This document shows positions 11,665 through 22,630 of a stretch of DNA of 64,000 nt, one piece after another; the first letter of the stretch is position 1, and each line of letters begins with the position of its first letter. Location of the stretch: assembly GCA_026724425.1 (NCBI GenBank), contig JAIUCV010000084.1:4520001-4584000 (forward strand), given 5' to 3'. The DNA comes from Erythrophleum ivorense (taxonomy: Eukaryota > Streptophyta > Magnoliopsida > Fabales > Fabaceae). Under the pieces are notes generated by a model, which saw only the letters and a list, made by a program, of their open reading frames with translations, was not told the origin of the DNA and did no database searches. Both the position numbers and the translations under genes were made by a program.

Positions 11665-14226
11665 ATGCCTCCGAGAACGTATCAATCAGGAGCTCAAAAA
11701 AGAGCACATAAAAGAAAGCGAGATGCCTTTGATAAATCACAACAAGGTGCTTTCCACAAGTTTCTTACAAAACCTGCAATTCCTACGGAACCTGCAATTC
11801 CTAATGATGAGTTTGATGATCAAATGGGAGATGAGAATGGACAAGATAACGAGAATGTTGACATGAAAAACGAGAATGTTGACATAGAAGAGGATGAGAA
11901 TCTCAATGAAGAAGAGGATGAAGATGTGAGTGACCACGAGAATAGGAATGCAGATGAGAATAATGCTGAATCTAGAGAGCATGGTAGACTTCTAGATATC
12001 TATGATCCTGGAAACTGGGAAAAGGTCGAGTCTGGATTAAGAATTGTCATGGTTGAAAAAGGTCCTGCTCCAAGACAACCAATTGATTTTCTTTTTCCAA
12101 AGACTAGCGGTCGACATTTTTCTCATGCATACTACACAAGAGGTTTGAGTAATGGAAAGAAGCAAGACAGGCGTTGGCTAGTTTATTCAAAAACATTAGA
12201 TAGAATCTTTTGTTTTTGTTGTAAATTGTTCACTCGAGACAAAAATCCTAGTCACATGGCATCTAAGGGATTCAGTGATTGGGGACATATTTTGGAAAGG
12301 CTTAGACACCACGAGACTAGTCATGAGCATATAAAATGCATGAGCCAGTGGATAGAACTTGAGTCGAGGCTGCAGAAAAACCAAACAATTGATAAGTATG
12401 TGCAACAAGAACTCTACAAAGAGAGGAATCATTGGAAAGATGTGATGCTTAGAATTTTTTCATTGGTAAAGACTCTTGCTAAACAAAATTTAGCGTTTCG
12501 TGGGAGCAACGAAAAGCTAAAAGCAGATGGTAATGGAAACTTTTTAAGTTTTATTGATTCAATGGCTGAGTGGGATCCGGTAATGAGAGAACATGTTAGA
12601 CGGTTTGAAGATGGGGAATCTCGGTATCATTATCTCAGCAATAGAATTCAGAATGAGTTGATATTAAGGATAGCTGATGAGATCAAAGATATGATCTTAA
12701 AAAAGATTCAAAGTGCAAAATATTTTTCAGTTATTGTTGATTGTACTCCAGATATTAGTCATCATGAACAGATGACTCTTATTCTTCGATGTGTTGATTG
12801 TTCATCAACTTCAGCTAAGATAGAAGAATTTTTTCTCACATTTTTGGTAGTTGATGATACATCCGGAGAAGGACTTTTTCGTGAGATTCAAAATGTGTTG
12901 ATTGCTCTTGGTTTAAATATCAATGATGTGAGGGGACAAGGATATGATAATGGGTCTAATATGAAAGGAAAACATAAGGGAGTGCAAAAGAGATTCCTTG
13001 ATGTTAATCCACGTGCTTTTTATACACCTTGTGGCTGTCACAGCCTTAATCTTGCACTCTGTGATATGGCAACCACTTCAGAAAAAGCCATTTCATTTTT
13101 TGGGATAATTCAGCGTATCTACTGTCTGTTTGCATCTTCAACTAAGAGGTGGAAGATACTGGAAGACAAGGTGGGAGGTTTGACAGTTAAATCTCTATCG
13201 CAGACTCGCTGGGAGAGTCATGTTGAATGCGTCAAGGTAATAAGATTTCAAGCTGCAAAAATAAGAGATGCTTTAATTTATATAGCAGAAACTACTGATG
13301 ATCCAAAAACACAAAGTGATGCTGAGTGTCTTGCGACAAGTGAAACACATGGGATTGGAAATTATGAGTTCTTGTTGTCTATGGTGATTTGGTACAAACT
13401 TCTATTTGCCGTTAACGCCGTAAGTAAGAGTTTGCAGTCAGAAGATATGGATATTGAGGTTGCTGTTTCTCAGTTACAAGGGCTTGTTACTTTTTTCAAA
13501 AGTTATAGAGATACTGGCTTTGAGAGTGCAAAACTAGAAGTTCAACAAATAGCAGAATCTATGGAGATTGAAGCTATATTTCCCAGAAAGAAAAAACGTG
13601 TTATCAAAAGGAAAAAGTTTTTTGGCAATGAAGCAGAGAGAGTTGACGAAGCTGTGGATTTTTCTCCGGAAGACAGCTTTAGAATTTCTTATTTTCTCCA
13701 AGTCATGGATCATGCTCTCTATTCTCTTGAGACAAGATTTGAGCAATTTCAGAAGTATGAACAAACATTTGGTTTCCTATTTAGTTTGGAAAAATTGAAG
13801 TCAGCAAGTGATGATAGTTTGTTGGCATCTTGTACCAATCTTGAAGCCTCGTTAAAGCATGGAAATCATTCAGATATTATTGGGGATGATCTGTTTTTTG
13901 AACTAACCGTTCTAAAAGAGTCTTTCCCAGACGATTACAAGAGACCCATTGAAATGTTAGACTACTTGAAAGGAATGGAAGACTGTTATCCAAACTCATG
14001 GATTGCTTATCAGATATTATTGACGATCCCAGTTTCAGTTGCCACTGCCGAAAGAAGCTTTTCAAAGTTAAAGTTGATAAAATCTTATCTGCGATCAACT
14101 ATGTCACAAGAAAGATTGAATAGTCTAGCTATCATATCTATAGAGAGGGAACTTGTTGGAATCATAGATTATGAGAGTTTGGTGAAAGAGTTTATCGAAA
14201 AAGAAGGCAGAAAGATTATGACCTAA
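11665..14226 (+). CDS. hAT transposase with TTF zinc finger, DUF4371 and dimerisation domain
   Basis: 853 residues without a stop or intron. The start is the ATG at 11665 (MPPRTYQSG); upstream, GTGAG at 11486 and TTTCAG ending at 11660 mark a likely 5' UTR intron. An acidic, low-complexity stretch (about residues 50-100, repeated NENVD and EEDED) precedes a TTF-type zinc finger (about 165-235: FCFCCKLF, HHETSHEH). The catalytic core shows Asp359 in SVIVDCTPD, Asp428 in GQGYDNGSN and Glu796 in TAERSFSKL, the expected DDE triad, and ends with the hAT dimerisation segment (WIAYQILLTIPVSVATAERS). It cuts and pastes the element by binding the TIRs. It is close to plant proteins labelled 'TTF-type zinc finger protein with HAT dimerisation domain' or ZMYM1-like. 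All key residues are present, so it may be active. Confidence 0.95.
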   Translation: MPPRTYQSGAQKRAHKRKRDAFDKSQQGAFHKFLTKPAIPTEPAIPNDEFDDQMGDENGQDNENVDMKNENVDIEEDENLNEEEDEDVSDHENRNADENNAESREHGRLLDIYDPGNWEKVESGLRIVMVEKGPAPRQPIDFLFPKTSGRHFSHAYYTRGLSNGKKQDRRWLVYSKTLDRIFCFCCKLFTRDKNPSHMASKGFSDWGHILERLRHHETSHEHIKCMSQWIELESRLQKNQTIDKYVQQELYKERNHWKDVMLRIFSLVKTLAKQNLAFRGSNEKLKADGNGNFLSFIDSMAEWDPVMREHVRRFEDGESRYHYLSNRIQNELILRIADEIKDMILKKIQSAKYFSVIVDCTPDISHHEQMTLILRCVDCSSTSAKIEEFFLTFLVVDDTSGEGLFREIQNVLIALGLNINDVRGQGYDNGSNMKGKHKGVQKRFLDVNPRAFYTPCGCHSLNLALCDMATTSEKAISFFGIIQRIYCLFASSTKRWKILEDKVGGLTVKSLSQTRWESHVECVKVIRFQAAKIRDALIYIAETTDDPKTQSDAECLATSETHGIGNYEFLLSMVIWYKLLFAVNAVSKSLQSEDMDIEVAVSQLQGLVTFFKSYRDTGFESAKLEVQQIAESMEIEAIFPRKKKRVIKRKKFFGNEAERVDEAVDFSPEDSFRISYFLQVMDHALYSLETRFEQFQKYEQTFGFLFSLEKLKSASDDSLLASCTNLEASLKHGNHSDIIGDDLFFELTVLKESFPDDYKRPIEMLDYLKGMEDCYPNSWIAYQILLTIPVSVATAERSFSKLKLIKSYLRSTMSQERLNSLAIISIERELVGIIDYESLVKEFIEKEGRKIMT

Positions 14227-14440
14227 GTTTTTAGATTACGATTTTATTTTGAATGGTTTTTGTTATTTTTTTGCATTTTTGTCATTTTTAAATTATATAA
14301 CAAAAAACAAAAATTATATTAGAAAGGCCCCCATTTTTTGTTTTGCCTCGAGTCTCCAAAAACCTTCGCACGGCACTGATGTTAGAGCTTATGTCGCTCT
14401 TTCCCTCACATATGGTGCATTCTACAACTAGTGGATATTC

Positions 14441-14558
14441 TTTTTTTTTTTTTTTTTTTTTTGATAAAATGGTTTTCGTATTGAGATAATTTTGGATTTT
14501 TGGGACTTTTATGGATACAACTAAATTTAATAAAAGCCCACAGAAACCCACAAACTAC
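14441..14558 (-). mobile_element. Small poly(A)-tailed retroposon with target duplication
   Basis: Poly(T) at 14441-14462 (the A-tail on the minus strand) is followed by about 96 bases of unique sequence. The unit is flanked by GTGGATATTC on the left (14431-14440) and GTGGATATTCT on the right (14559-14569). This is target-primed retrotransposition of a very short SINE or a 5'-truncated LINE tail. No coding sequence is visible. Confidence 0.8.
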
Positions 14559-14569
14559 GTGGATATTCT

Positions 14570-15086
14570 ACAACATTTCTACTCTAAAGTCTCCTAAATA
14601 ATAATAAAAAACATACTACAAACACAATGTTTTAAGCTTAGAAATAACGTTTATAAAATTATTACTTTTCCGACAAAGGTTTCGAAGTTGCATTTAGTAT
14701 AAAAAGAGTTATAAACCCATAAAGAAGACCAATTCATGCCATTTAGCCCAGCTAATTAGACATACAAACAAAACACATATACCATAATGGCATAATCACA
14801 ATTCCTAGTGCTAATAGTAGCAGCTATTTCGTGTCTTATAAGGTGTGTATTGTTGAGCAACTGTTGAAGCCGAGTATTTGATTCAAATTGAAATAAACCC
14901 CAAACCATATTTTTGTTTTTGTAATCCCTCCTCTGGTTTCAGTTTCCAAGTCACTATTCTGTGTACTCTATATACCATCAGTGTGAAAGAAAAATTCAAA
15001 ACAAGAATGTAACTGTTTTCATTTTCAACTACCAAAATTACAAAAAGACTAATTATAGTAAACATCATCTAAATCAATCAATCGAT
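14570..15086. other. ABCG3 3' flank, no gene seen
   Basis: AT-rich sequence expected to hold the 3' UTR and polyadenylation signals of ABCG3 on the minus strand. No other feature is recognised. Confidence 0.5.
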
Positions 15087-18000
15087 CTACCTAGAACTTT
15101 TATCCTTCTTACGACAAAGCAATAAACGACCTGATACGTTCTTGTTTAGGCCAAAGCGTAGCAAAACATAAACAAGAAGACGGTAGCCAAACGCCATAGC
15201 CAGCAACACAAGCATGTTCCTCCATTTAGAGTTTGTGTCCGGAGATATCTGGTAGTCTCCTCGTATCGCTTGGTAACCCGATATACTCCTCACTTCTCCA
15301 ACCGCAAACACTTCTCCGAGGTACTCGTTCTCCAAAAGACCCTGCAACCATTTCAAATCAAACAAAAACATGTTCTTGAAATTTTCCCCTGAAGAAAGAA
15401 GCAAATGATTGTTTTTTCAAAGTGTTGAATCTCTAACCTGAATGGCATAACTGTGGAACGAGATGTAAGCGAACGGGTAAGTCCAGACGGGCTTTGGCAG
15501 GGCGCTACGGATTCTGAAGTGACCTGCAGCGAGCATCATGATCACCTGCAATGATGCATACGAAGAATGAAAGATCAAATCCTATAGCATTGCAACATTA
15601 AATTCAAGACACTAATCTCCTTTCACTATGCCATTGATCAAGTCAAATCTAGCATTAAGTATGCCAAATTAACATTCAGTCCACGCCAAATTCTAATTAG
15701 AACAAGAAGATATAGTAGAAGACAAAACTCACGTGTACAGAGATGAACGTCAAGCTACTCCAGTAAACATCTTGCCAAATGCAAGCAATGGAGAGCATCA
15801 ATCCTTCGTTCACCAACAGGCACATGAAGAAGTTGAGCACAAAGTACATCAACAAGCTGAAATCGTCTCTTAATCCGACCATGAAGTAGAAGACAAGGCT
15901 TGAGGAAATGGACATGAGAAACAAGAACGGTATGCTTCCCAGAAACTGCCCTAGTAGGAAGACAAAAGCACCCGAATGCTGGTTCGATGCTTCACTTCTA
16001 TATATCTATTAAAAGGGGGGAAAAAAAAAAGTAAAACTTCAGAGCTCAAAAGAAGATTAGAGAAATCAAGAAGAAGAAATGGTTACCTTGATTTCTTTCA
16101 AAAGCGAAGGTATTCCAGCAATCCCCAAGAGTGAGGCAAAGGAGACGAAAACAAACACGGCAGCAACTCTTGTCTGTAAAGAAACATTTACATCAAACGA
16201 TAAATTGCATATCTTGATTGATGACATGTTGAGAATGGTTTTTAGAAGACTTACTGCAACAGAAGACAAAGAGTGACCCAAGCCAGAATATAATGTGCCA
16301 ATACAAAGTGTAAGAATCATGTAGAGGATAAGCCGGAGCCAATAGTATTTCCATTCTCTTGACATAACTAAAAGTGATCTCCAAGTGAGCACCGCAACAC
16401 GTGTAGCAGCACCGGCTTTTCCCTTGGATTTAAGCTGTGTGCCCTCCTGCAGAACAAAAGAAAACAAGGCACAGAAAACCAAAAAAAGTAACTTAGATGC
16501 ATATCTACAGTTACAAAGTTCGAAGGCTAAAATCATCAGTAGACTAATATTACCCTTTCAGTAAGTTTGAGTATCATAGTCTCTACGGAAGCAGCATCTG
16601 CGGATGACTTATATGTTGCCTCGAGAGTGCGAATAGCAACAGCAGTATCCATATTCACTGCTGAGAAGTCCCCATTATCATCCTGTTGTTTACATTTTTA
16701 GCCCATATGCTACAAGAAGGAAACATAATCCTTTTATGTAGTTGTATAAGTGGTGTATGATGTACCTGCCAGTTTTTGCACATTGCAATAATCCTATCGA
16801 AATCTGTGTTTATAGCTCGCAGAAAATGATCTGATGGACTTTGCATTATCGGGCATGGGAATCCAGCATTTGAAAAGTGCTTCAAGGAGACACATAATGA
16901 GTAAACACAATTCAGAGAGTGATCTTTTGGCCTTGATAAGAGAAAAATTTTCCAAGTTCAAGACATTATGTATATATATATTACCTGTAAGCAAGCCAGT
17001 GTCTCCCCAAAGAAGAGAGTGTTTCCATTTGATAGAAGGCAGATTCTATCAAACAAACCAAACACTTCAGTGCTGCTCTGATAAATCGTGAATACGAGTG
17101 TACATCCCATACTTGCAAGCTTTTTTAGTGTCACCATCATAAGCAATGCCGAAACACTATCAAGAAAGCACAAAAAAAAGGCAAATTTTGAATGCAAGAT
17201 TCTACCTTATCATAGAGTGTAGATGATATCATAAGTTTTAGAAATGGTTAAAACCTGTCGAGATGATAAAGAGGCTCATCGATGAACAAGATATGTGGTC
17301 GCATCACAAGTTCACGAGCAATAGAGACACGTCTTCTTTCACCACTTCGGAGACCCTTCATGTTACAGTGACCACCAATCAGTTTGTTTGCGTAATCACT
17401 CAGAGACATGGCCTGTATCGCATCTTCCACAACACTCCTTTTCTGCAAGAGGAATCCAGGAAGTTGAAGCAGCGCTGAATAGTACAGGAACTCACGAACC
17501 GTAAGCGATCCAATGAGCTGTGTTTTCCTCTCAACAAACCCCTGCAAGAAAGAAAAACAGTCAACAAAATGAAAGAAAAGATCAAGCAAGGCTAAAAAGC
17601 AATAGTGACTCACGTAAGATCCATAAGGCATATGTGATTTTGACCCATTCACAAACACTTCACCATACATTCTTGCTGATGGAGGCAATCTTCCTGTAAA
17701 AGATGAGACCAGTAAACAAAAAAGAGAGAGATTTTACCTGACAATGAACAAACTGACAAATACTTATGGCATTACCAGCAAGAGCCCTCAAAAGAGTAGA
17801 CTTCCCGGATTTGGCAGGACCCATAATAACTGTCATAGTCCCGGGAAACGCATAACCGTTCGAGCTCTTCACCACCTTATCAGAATATTTTCTCTTCCCT
17901 TTCATAGTAACAGTCAAATCTTTCCAAGCAATAGAAGCACCAGCAATTTTTCTAACTACAGCAGCTCCTCCTCCTCCTCCTCCTTCAGGGACCGGAGGAG

Positions 18001-18271
18001 AAGCCATTGATCCGCTATTGATTTTCGATAGTGAAGGAGAAGCAGGCGTTGTTGTAGCATAGTTAATAGAATCACCACCAGCTTCATAATCCATTCTTGC
18101 ATCAGCTTCAGTGTCTTCCCACTCAGGAGAGTCTTCGAAGGAAATAGGTTGTCTAAGAGAACCAGGTTTTCTTACATAGAAGAAGTGACTAGATGGGACT
18201 CTACTAGTAGGACTACTTGCAGAAGACGAAGATGAACGGTAAAGATCTGACTGAGACTGTATCTCCTCCAT
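15087..18271 (-). CDS. ABCG3: ABCG-family half-transporter, ABCG3 type (11 exons)
   Basis: Membrane half-size ABC transporter of the white-brown complex group; the substrate is unknown. Exons in order: 18271-17776, 17693-17614, 17541-17255, 17156-16985, 16879-16766, 16682-16554, 16446-16255, 16173-16087, 16005-15733, 15545-15438, 15341-15087, all with GT-AG borders, giving 730 residues, the length I recall for Arabidopsis ABCG3. The start MEEIQSQSD matches that protein. A Ser-rich N-terminus leads to the nucleotide-binding domain with Walker A GPAKSGKST (151-159). The signature is LRSGERRRV (256 on) in place of the usual SGGE, Walker B is HILFIDEP, and the switch His is Tyr313 (TIYQ). The C-terminal half has about six membrane helices (WKYYWLRLILYMIL, AAVFVFVSFASLLGI, LVFYFMVGL and others). 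The gene is intact, so the odd ATPase motifs are inherited, not decay. Confidence 0.95.
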
Positions 18272-18850
18272 TTTTGGACCCTCAAGAACCCAAATTTTCC
18301 AAAAAGTTTCCAACTTTCGCTAGCAGTACCTATACAATCAGTTAAATGTAGAAACTTTCATAATCAATAGTACCAAAGCCACAAGGCCAATAAGTAAAGC
18401 GAAACACTAAATTGGGAAATCACCGTTTAATTAAAATCTAAGCTCATGTTCTGTTTTTTTCCATAAGCTGACTAAAATTAAGGTTATTGTATAACAATGT
18501 ACAAAACTACGAAACCTCAGAAAAGAGTACCGCCAATGATTCACATAAACCCTATTTTTTTCTTTCAATTTCTGCGTTTCTGAGACAGTAAAGCAGATAT
18601 CTTCAAGCTCGTAGCTTTTCTTGTTTTTTGACTTTCTCAGGACTTAAACGAAGACTAGCAAGAAGCAGAAACCCACTTGGAGAAACACAAACGGAAGAGG
18701 AGAAGAGGAAGAGACAAACCTGGATCTGAAAGAGAGGTAGATCCGCCGAGAGAGACGCACAAAGAATTGAGGAATCTTTTCTTGTGAGTCTTGAAGAGAG
18801 AGCTAGAGTGAGCTTCTCAAAGTCTCTTCCTTTCGGGATTCTGCAATCAT
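18272..18850 (-). promoter_or_regulatory. ABCG3 5' UTR with a likely intron, and proximal promoter
   Basis: On the minus strand a donor AG|GTTTGTC at about 18719 and an acceptor TATAG| at about 18330 outline a probable 390-bp 5' UTR intron. Upstream, 18730-18850 is rich in CT on the minus strand (leader-like). No unique TATA box is chosen. Confidence 0.45.
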
Positions 18851-19586
18851 AGAAATAAAATGGATTGAGATTTTTTTATTTTTTTTTTAATTTTTTATAA
18901 ACAAATGATTTAACAAATTACGAAAAAAACAAGTAACGAAATTTCACTTACTTTCTTAGCCGGATTTTTATTTTTATTTGAACCAAATCTTAAACCAAAT
19001 TGCGAAAAAAAATAATATACATTATTCCATTTTCTCTATTTTTTTTGCTAAAAAGATAAATATCATTAGAAAATAAAATTTCTAGATGTTACAAATTTTA
19101 TTTAACAAAAATGCATAACTTATATAAAATCGGTCAATTGACAAATTTAATAAATTACATGAAAACAAAAATAAACTTAGTTATGGCATTCCATGTAAGC
19201 ATAAGACGACAATCAAATAGCGCTTGAAATCCGAGAGAAAGAAAAAAACCTGAATTTGAGAGAAACAGCAATTCAAAAATTTGTAAAAGTTAGACACTAA
19301 ACTGATCATAATCTATTTCATACACTTCACCAAAGAGAGAAACAAACTCTAAATATATAGGTCCATACCTAAAAAAAGTAACAAAATTTCATATTGTATC
19401 AATGCAGTGCATGTTATTGATAATAAAAAAAAAGAATATATATTGTATATAGTTACTTTTTGGGATTTAGGACTCTTGTATTTTTTTTGTTTATTAGTAG
19501 CTTTATTTAGTATTATTTTCATTATTTTCACATTGTTACAATAATATCATTCGTTCAATTCTTCTACGATATATCTTTACAATATA
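18851..19586. other. AT-rich spacer upstream of ABCG3
   Basis: Very AT-rich, with many T and A runs. No gene or repeat family is recognised. Confidence 0.4.
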
Positions 19587-20104
19587 CAGTAGAACCTCTA
19601 TAAAATAATACTCGATAAAATAATAATTACTATAAGATAATAAATTTTTCCGATCCCAACTCAGGTCAGTGTATAAAATAGCAAAATGCAATAAAATGAT
19701 AAGATAATAATATTTTTGAAATTTTTATGTAAGAATATAGTCTCAACAATAAGTTAAAATAATAATTATAAAATTTAGGCATATATATCTAAGGCAATTT
19801 AGTAAAATATGACTCTAATGTAGTTTGTCTTTTCTGAAAGTTAGATTCTCGGTGAAGCTCATCTCGAATTTTTCTTATTGTATCAATAATTTTTAGCGGT
19901 GTCTTCTCAACTTGCATCTAAAAGTTAGAAAATTAACATAATATGAAATATGTAAATAACAAAGTATAAGGGAATTTGAATAAAAAAACTGAAAAATATA
20001 TTTTTATAAATTTTTTTGTTTTGATAAAATATTTCTATAAAATAAAAAATTTTAAAAGTCCCAATTATTATTATTTTATATTATTATTTTATAGAGGTTT
20101 TACA
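19587..20104 (-). mobile_element. Pogo-like (Lemi1/Emigrant-related) Tc1-mariner element remnant
   Basis: The left end CAGTAGAACCTCTATAAAAT follows a TA target at 19585-19586. The right end ...TTTTATAGAGGTTTTAC is the mirror image with its last bases lost. These ends match the Emigrant/Lemi1 family as I know it. Between them lies the tail of a pogo-type transposase, so this is a deletion derivative of an autonomous element. Confidence 0.85.
19789..19917 (-). pseudogene. Pogo-type (CENP-B-like) transposase, last exon fragment
   Basis: 43 codons ending in TAG: MQVEKTPLKIIDTIRK, then IRDELHRE and TLESYFTKLP. This is the C-terminal tail typical of plant pogo transposases. A splice acceptor (TTTTAG) directly precedes it, so it is the remains of a last exon. 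The catalytic DDE part is gone. Confidence 0.75.
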
Positions 20105-21324
20105 AGGATGATCTTCATTTGTACAAGATCAAGTATCTATTTTGCCATGTGAACGTCAAGTCTTTTGGATAATTGAAGAGTATGTATGCAGTATGCCCTT
20201 GGTCTTAAGCCCAACTATTTTAAGCACTGTTGGCCCATCTTCTAGCCCAGCAACTTATGAATTTCCTTCTATCGTCATTGGCTCCTTTGCCGTGAGTTTC
20301 TTGGATGTTTCCGTGCTGCGGCTGCCAGAGCCACCACCTTCCCTCTCTTTGGGAGAAATTACTGGCTACAAAGATCTAATAATTTAGTTATTTGTAGACT
20401 GAAAAATACATGCTTACATTAATAGGAACACGTAAAACATTTTGAAACATTGCTTAAATAAAGTGATTGGAAGATTTAGTGGTTTTCGTGCCAAAAACGC
20501 ATATGGAATAGGCTGACTAAGCACAATTTGATGATTGAGTTATTGAAATGGACAATTTTCCGTAGAACTGAGCCAGAATCAGGCAATATATATATACTTC
20601 TCATTTGCTGTCTTTTGTGATGTAAAAAAAAAAAGATTTATAGATCCTAACTACATGATCGATAAGTGGTACTTTGGACCAGATTTTTCTTTATACTTGG
20701 ACAATCAGATTATCACTTTTATTATAAAAATATGGTGAATTTTATATATTTTGCATGGTTTTAATTATATTTAATCGGAATTGTTATAACATAGAGTTTC
20801 TTTTCCATACGAAATCTTCGGACATGTGTAAATCGGAAACATTTAATATCACTTTCGATCTCAAAGACTCTGAGTACACTAGTATATATATGTAGTTTAA
20901 ACTTGTTATTTAAAAAAATTATACCTCGAGTGTGATATATAACGAGAATTCTGTTAACTATTGTAGCAATGTTGTATGGAGGTTATTGACTTATTGTGAC
21001 AATTAACTTAGCCTAGAAACTTTGGTTATTAATTAAAAGGAAAAATTTCGAACTTAAAGAGTTAAATTTTCCGTCCTAGAACTTGAGGTAACAAACTATA
21101 ATAACATTTTCGAAGTTTTATCCCAAAAACAAAAATACTAACAACATTTTCTTGATTTCCGTCCAAGAACTTGAGGTAACAAATTAACAACACTGTCTTG
21201 AGTCCATGAACAGAAAAAGATAGAAAATAACACATACTTGCATTACATATACTTCTTCATCAATATCGACACCAAAGAATTGCATAATTAAATTCTTGAC
21301 TGAAAAGAAAAGAAAAAAAAAAAA
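20105..21324. other. Spacer, no gene recognised
   Basis: AT-rich intergenic sequence. The open frame at 20142-20387 (+) has no recognisable motif and is judged chance. The segment ends in the 3' flank of the small peptide gene. Confidence 0.4.
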
Positions 21325-21627
21325 TCAAGGCGATATCTTGGACCGGAAGGTAACTTTGGATGAGGAACACTTAACGGAAACAAGAGGCTGATAATTTACA
21401 AACCGGCTTGGAGCGGATCTCGGTCGGAAACCCTTAGGCATACAACTCTTTACTTCTGTCCCACGGAAAATCTGATTCCTTGGATTCAATTTGACTGTGT
21501 CATCGACTGATAAAGGCATCTTCGACGACGTGCTTGGAGCGCTTTCCGGTGGTATTAAACGCCCTCCGGCGTATAGGAATATAAGGTTTAGAGTGATGAT
21601 GACAATATGAAATCTTGTGCTGAACAT
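21325..21627 (-). CDS. Small secreted peptide precursor, IDA-like motif (100 aa)
   Basis: A single-exon reading of 100 codons. Residues 1-22 (MFSTRFHIVIITLNLIFLYA) form a clear signal peptide: a basic start, a hydrophobic core, and small residues before a likely cut near AGG. The middle is variable, and the C-terminal third carries MPKGFRPRSAPSRFVNY between two cysteines. PKG...SAPSR..N resembles the IDA/IDA-like peptide core (PKGxPIPPSAPSKRHN) but is one residue shorter after PKG and lacks the usual RHN. A TATA box 52-61 bases upstream of the start (21679-21688) supports transcription. It sits between ABCG3 and KINbeta3. It could be an IDL-type ligand, another post-translationally processed signal, or an orphan secreted peptide. 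I do not recognise a named orthologue with certainty. Confidence 0.7.
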   Translation of the reverse strand: MFSTRFHIVIITLNLIFLYAGGRLIPPESAPSTSSKMPLSVDDTVKLNPRNQIFRGTEVKSCMPKGFRPRSAPSRFVNYQPLVSVKCSSSKVTFRSKISP

Positions 21628-21678
21628 TGGGTTTTACTTTTTGCTTCTTGGGAGAGTTTGGTTATGATGGTGTGAGGG

Positions 21679-21688
21679 ATTTATAAAT
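21679..21688 (-). promoter_or_regulatory. TATA box of the secreted-peptide gene
   Basis: TATAAAT read on the minus strand within CCATTTATAAATCCC, about 55 bases before the start codon, a fitting distance for a short leader. Confidence 0.6.
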
Positions 21689-22630
21689 GGAGGGATGTGT
21701 TTAGGGTTCATAAATGAGCTCGTGATCGATGGCTGGAAACAAAAGAGAAGAGAGTAAGTAGGAGATGACAGAGGCATTATGGCTGGCACTTTGAGATTTT
21801 TCTTAGTTGTGATAGAGGAAAAAAAAAAGTGTACGATGGGGTCCGGAAAATCAGAAGAAGTAGGGAAGTCCGTGAGTTTCTGAAATTGCAATCAAAGTCA
21901 AGCATTTGTCTTTGCATTTATGAATTATCACAAACTCACACACATGCACTTGTGTGCAATTCAAAATATTGTTTCTCTCGCTTCTAAAAGGCATGATTTT
22001 TCTGGAGTAGCTCGAAACTCTTGGAGTTACACTTTTTTTTTTTTATCATAAAAACGATATGAATCTCTGTCATTAGCAAGAACAATATTTGATTGATGAA
22101 AACATAAAGGAAAGTCGAAAACATACGTAATGAATCGTGGACTTTATACATTTTAATATACAATAGATACATGCATGTGGTCCAAAAATATTATAAAGAC
22201 TTATACTAGACCACATATATGATATATCATGATAAATGTGATAAACATTATGAACTCAAGATCGATTGTCATTATGTATAAATTCATGAACAAACTTGTC
22301 TTTGTTATATCAATCCTACATAAATCTTTTATAGTCACTGAAATCAGTTAATTAAATAACATACATCAATTACAAAATATATAATAATCACATTAAAAGT
22401 GATACCTCGTACTCTCGTAGAGCCATCTGGTCGCGCCAAAACTTTTAAAGCTTTGTCATATCCATCAGAAGCACATTTCTAATCAGACGTTTAGGATTTT
22501 ACGACTAGAATGATCAATTTGGACTATTCAAAATTTGACTAAAGATCGAACAAAGTATAAGATTGCATGATCACTCTGCAAACAAACACATAAAATTCAT
22601 GCTAAGTTTAATACACTTCTAATTCAAAAT
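21689..22630. other. Upstream spacer, no gene recognised
   Basis: Presumed promoter of the minus-strand peptide gene, then AT-rich spacer. No coding features are seen. Confidence 0.4.

Larger units (their letters stand above)
11057..14378 (+). mobile_element. Complete hAT-superfamily DNA transposon (3.3 kb)
   Basis: The element starts CAGAGCCGTGC and ends GCACGGCACTG, imperfect terminal inverted repeats (10 of 11). It is flanked by a perfect 8-bp duplication ATGTTAGA (11049-11056 and 14379-14386), the hAT hallmark. Subterminal GGCCCCC / AGGCCCCCA motifs occur at about 11099 and 14325. It holds one open transposase gene. Perfect flanks and an unbroken gene point to a recent insertion. Confidence 0.96.

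Noticed and set aside
20142..20387. 81-codon plus-strand frame rich in Pro/Ser
   Set aside because: No signal peptide, domain or conserved neighbour supports it.
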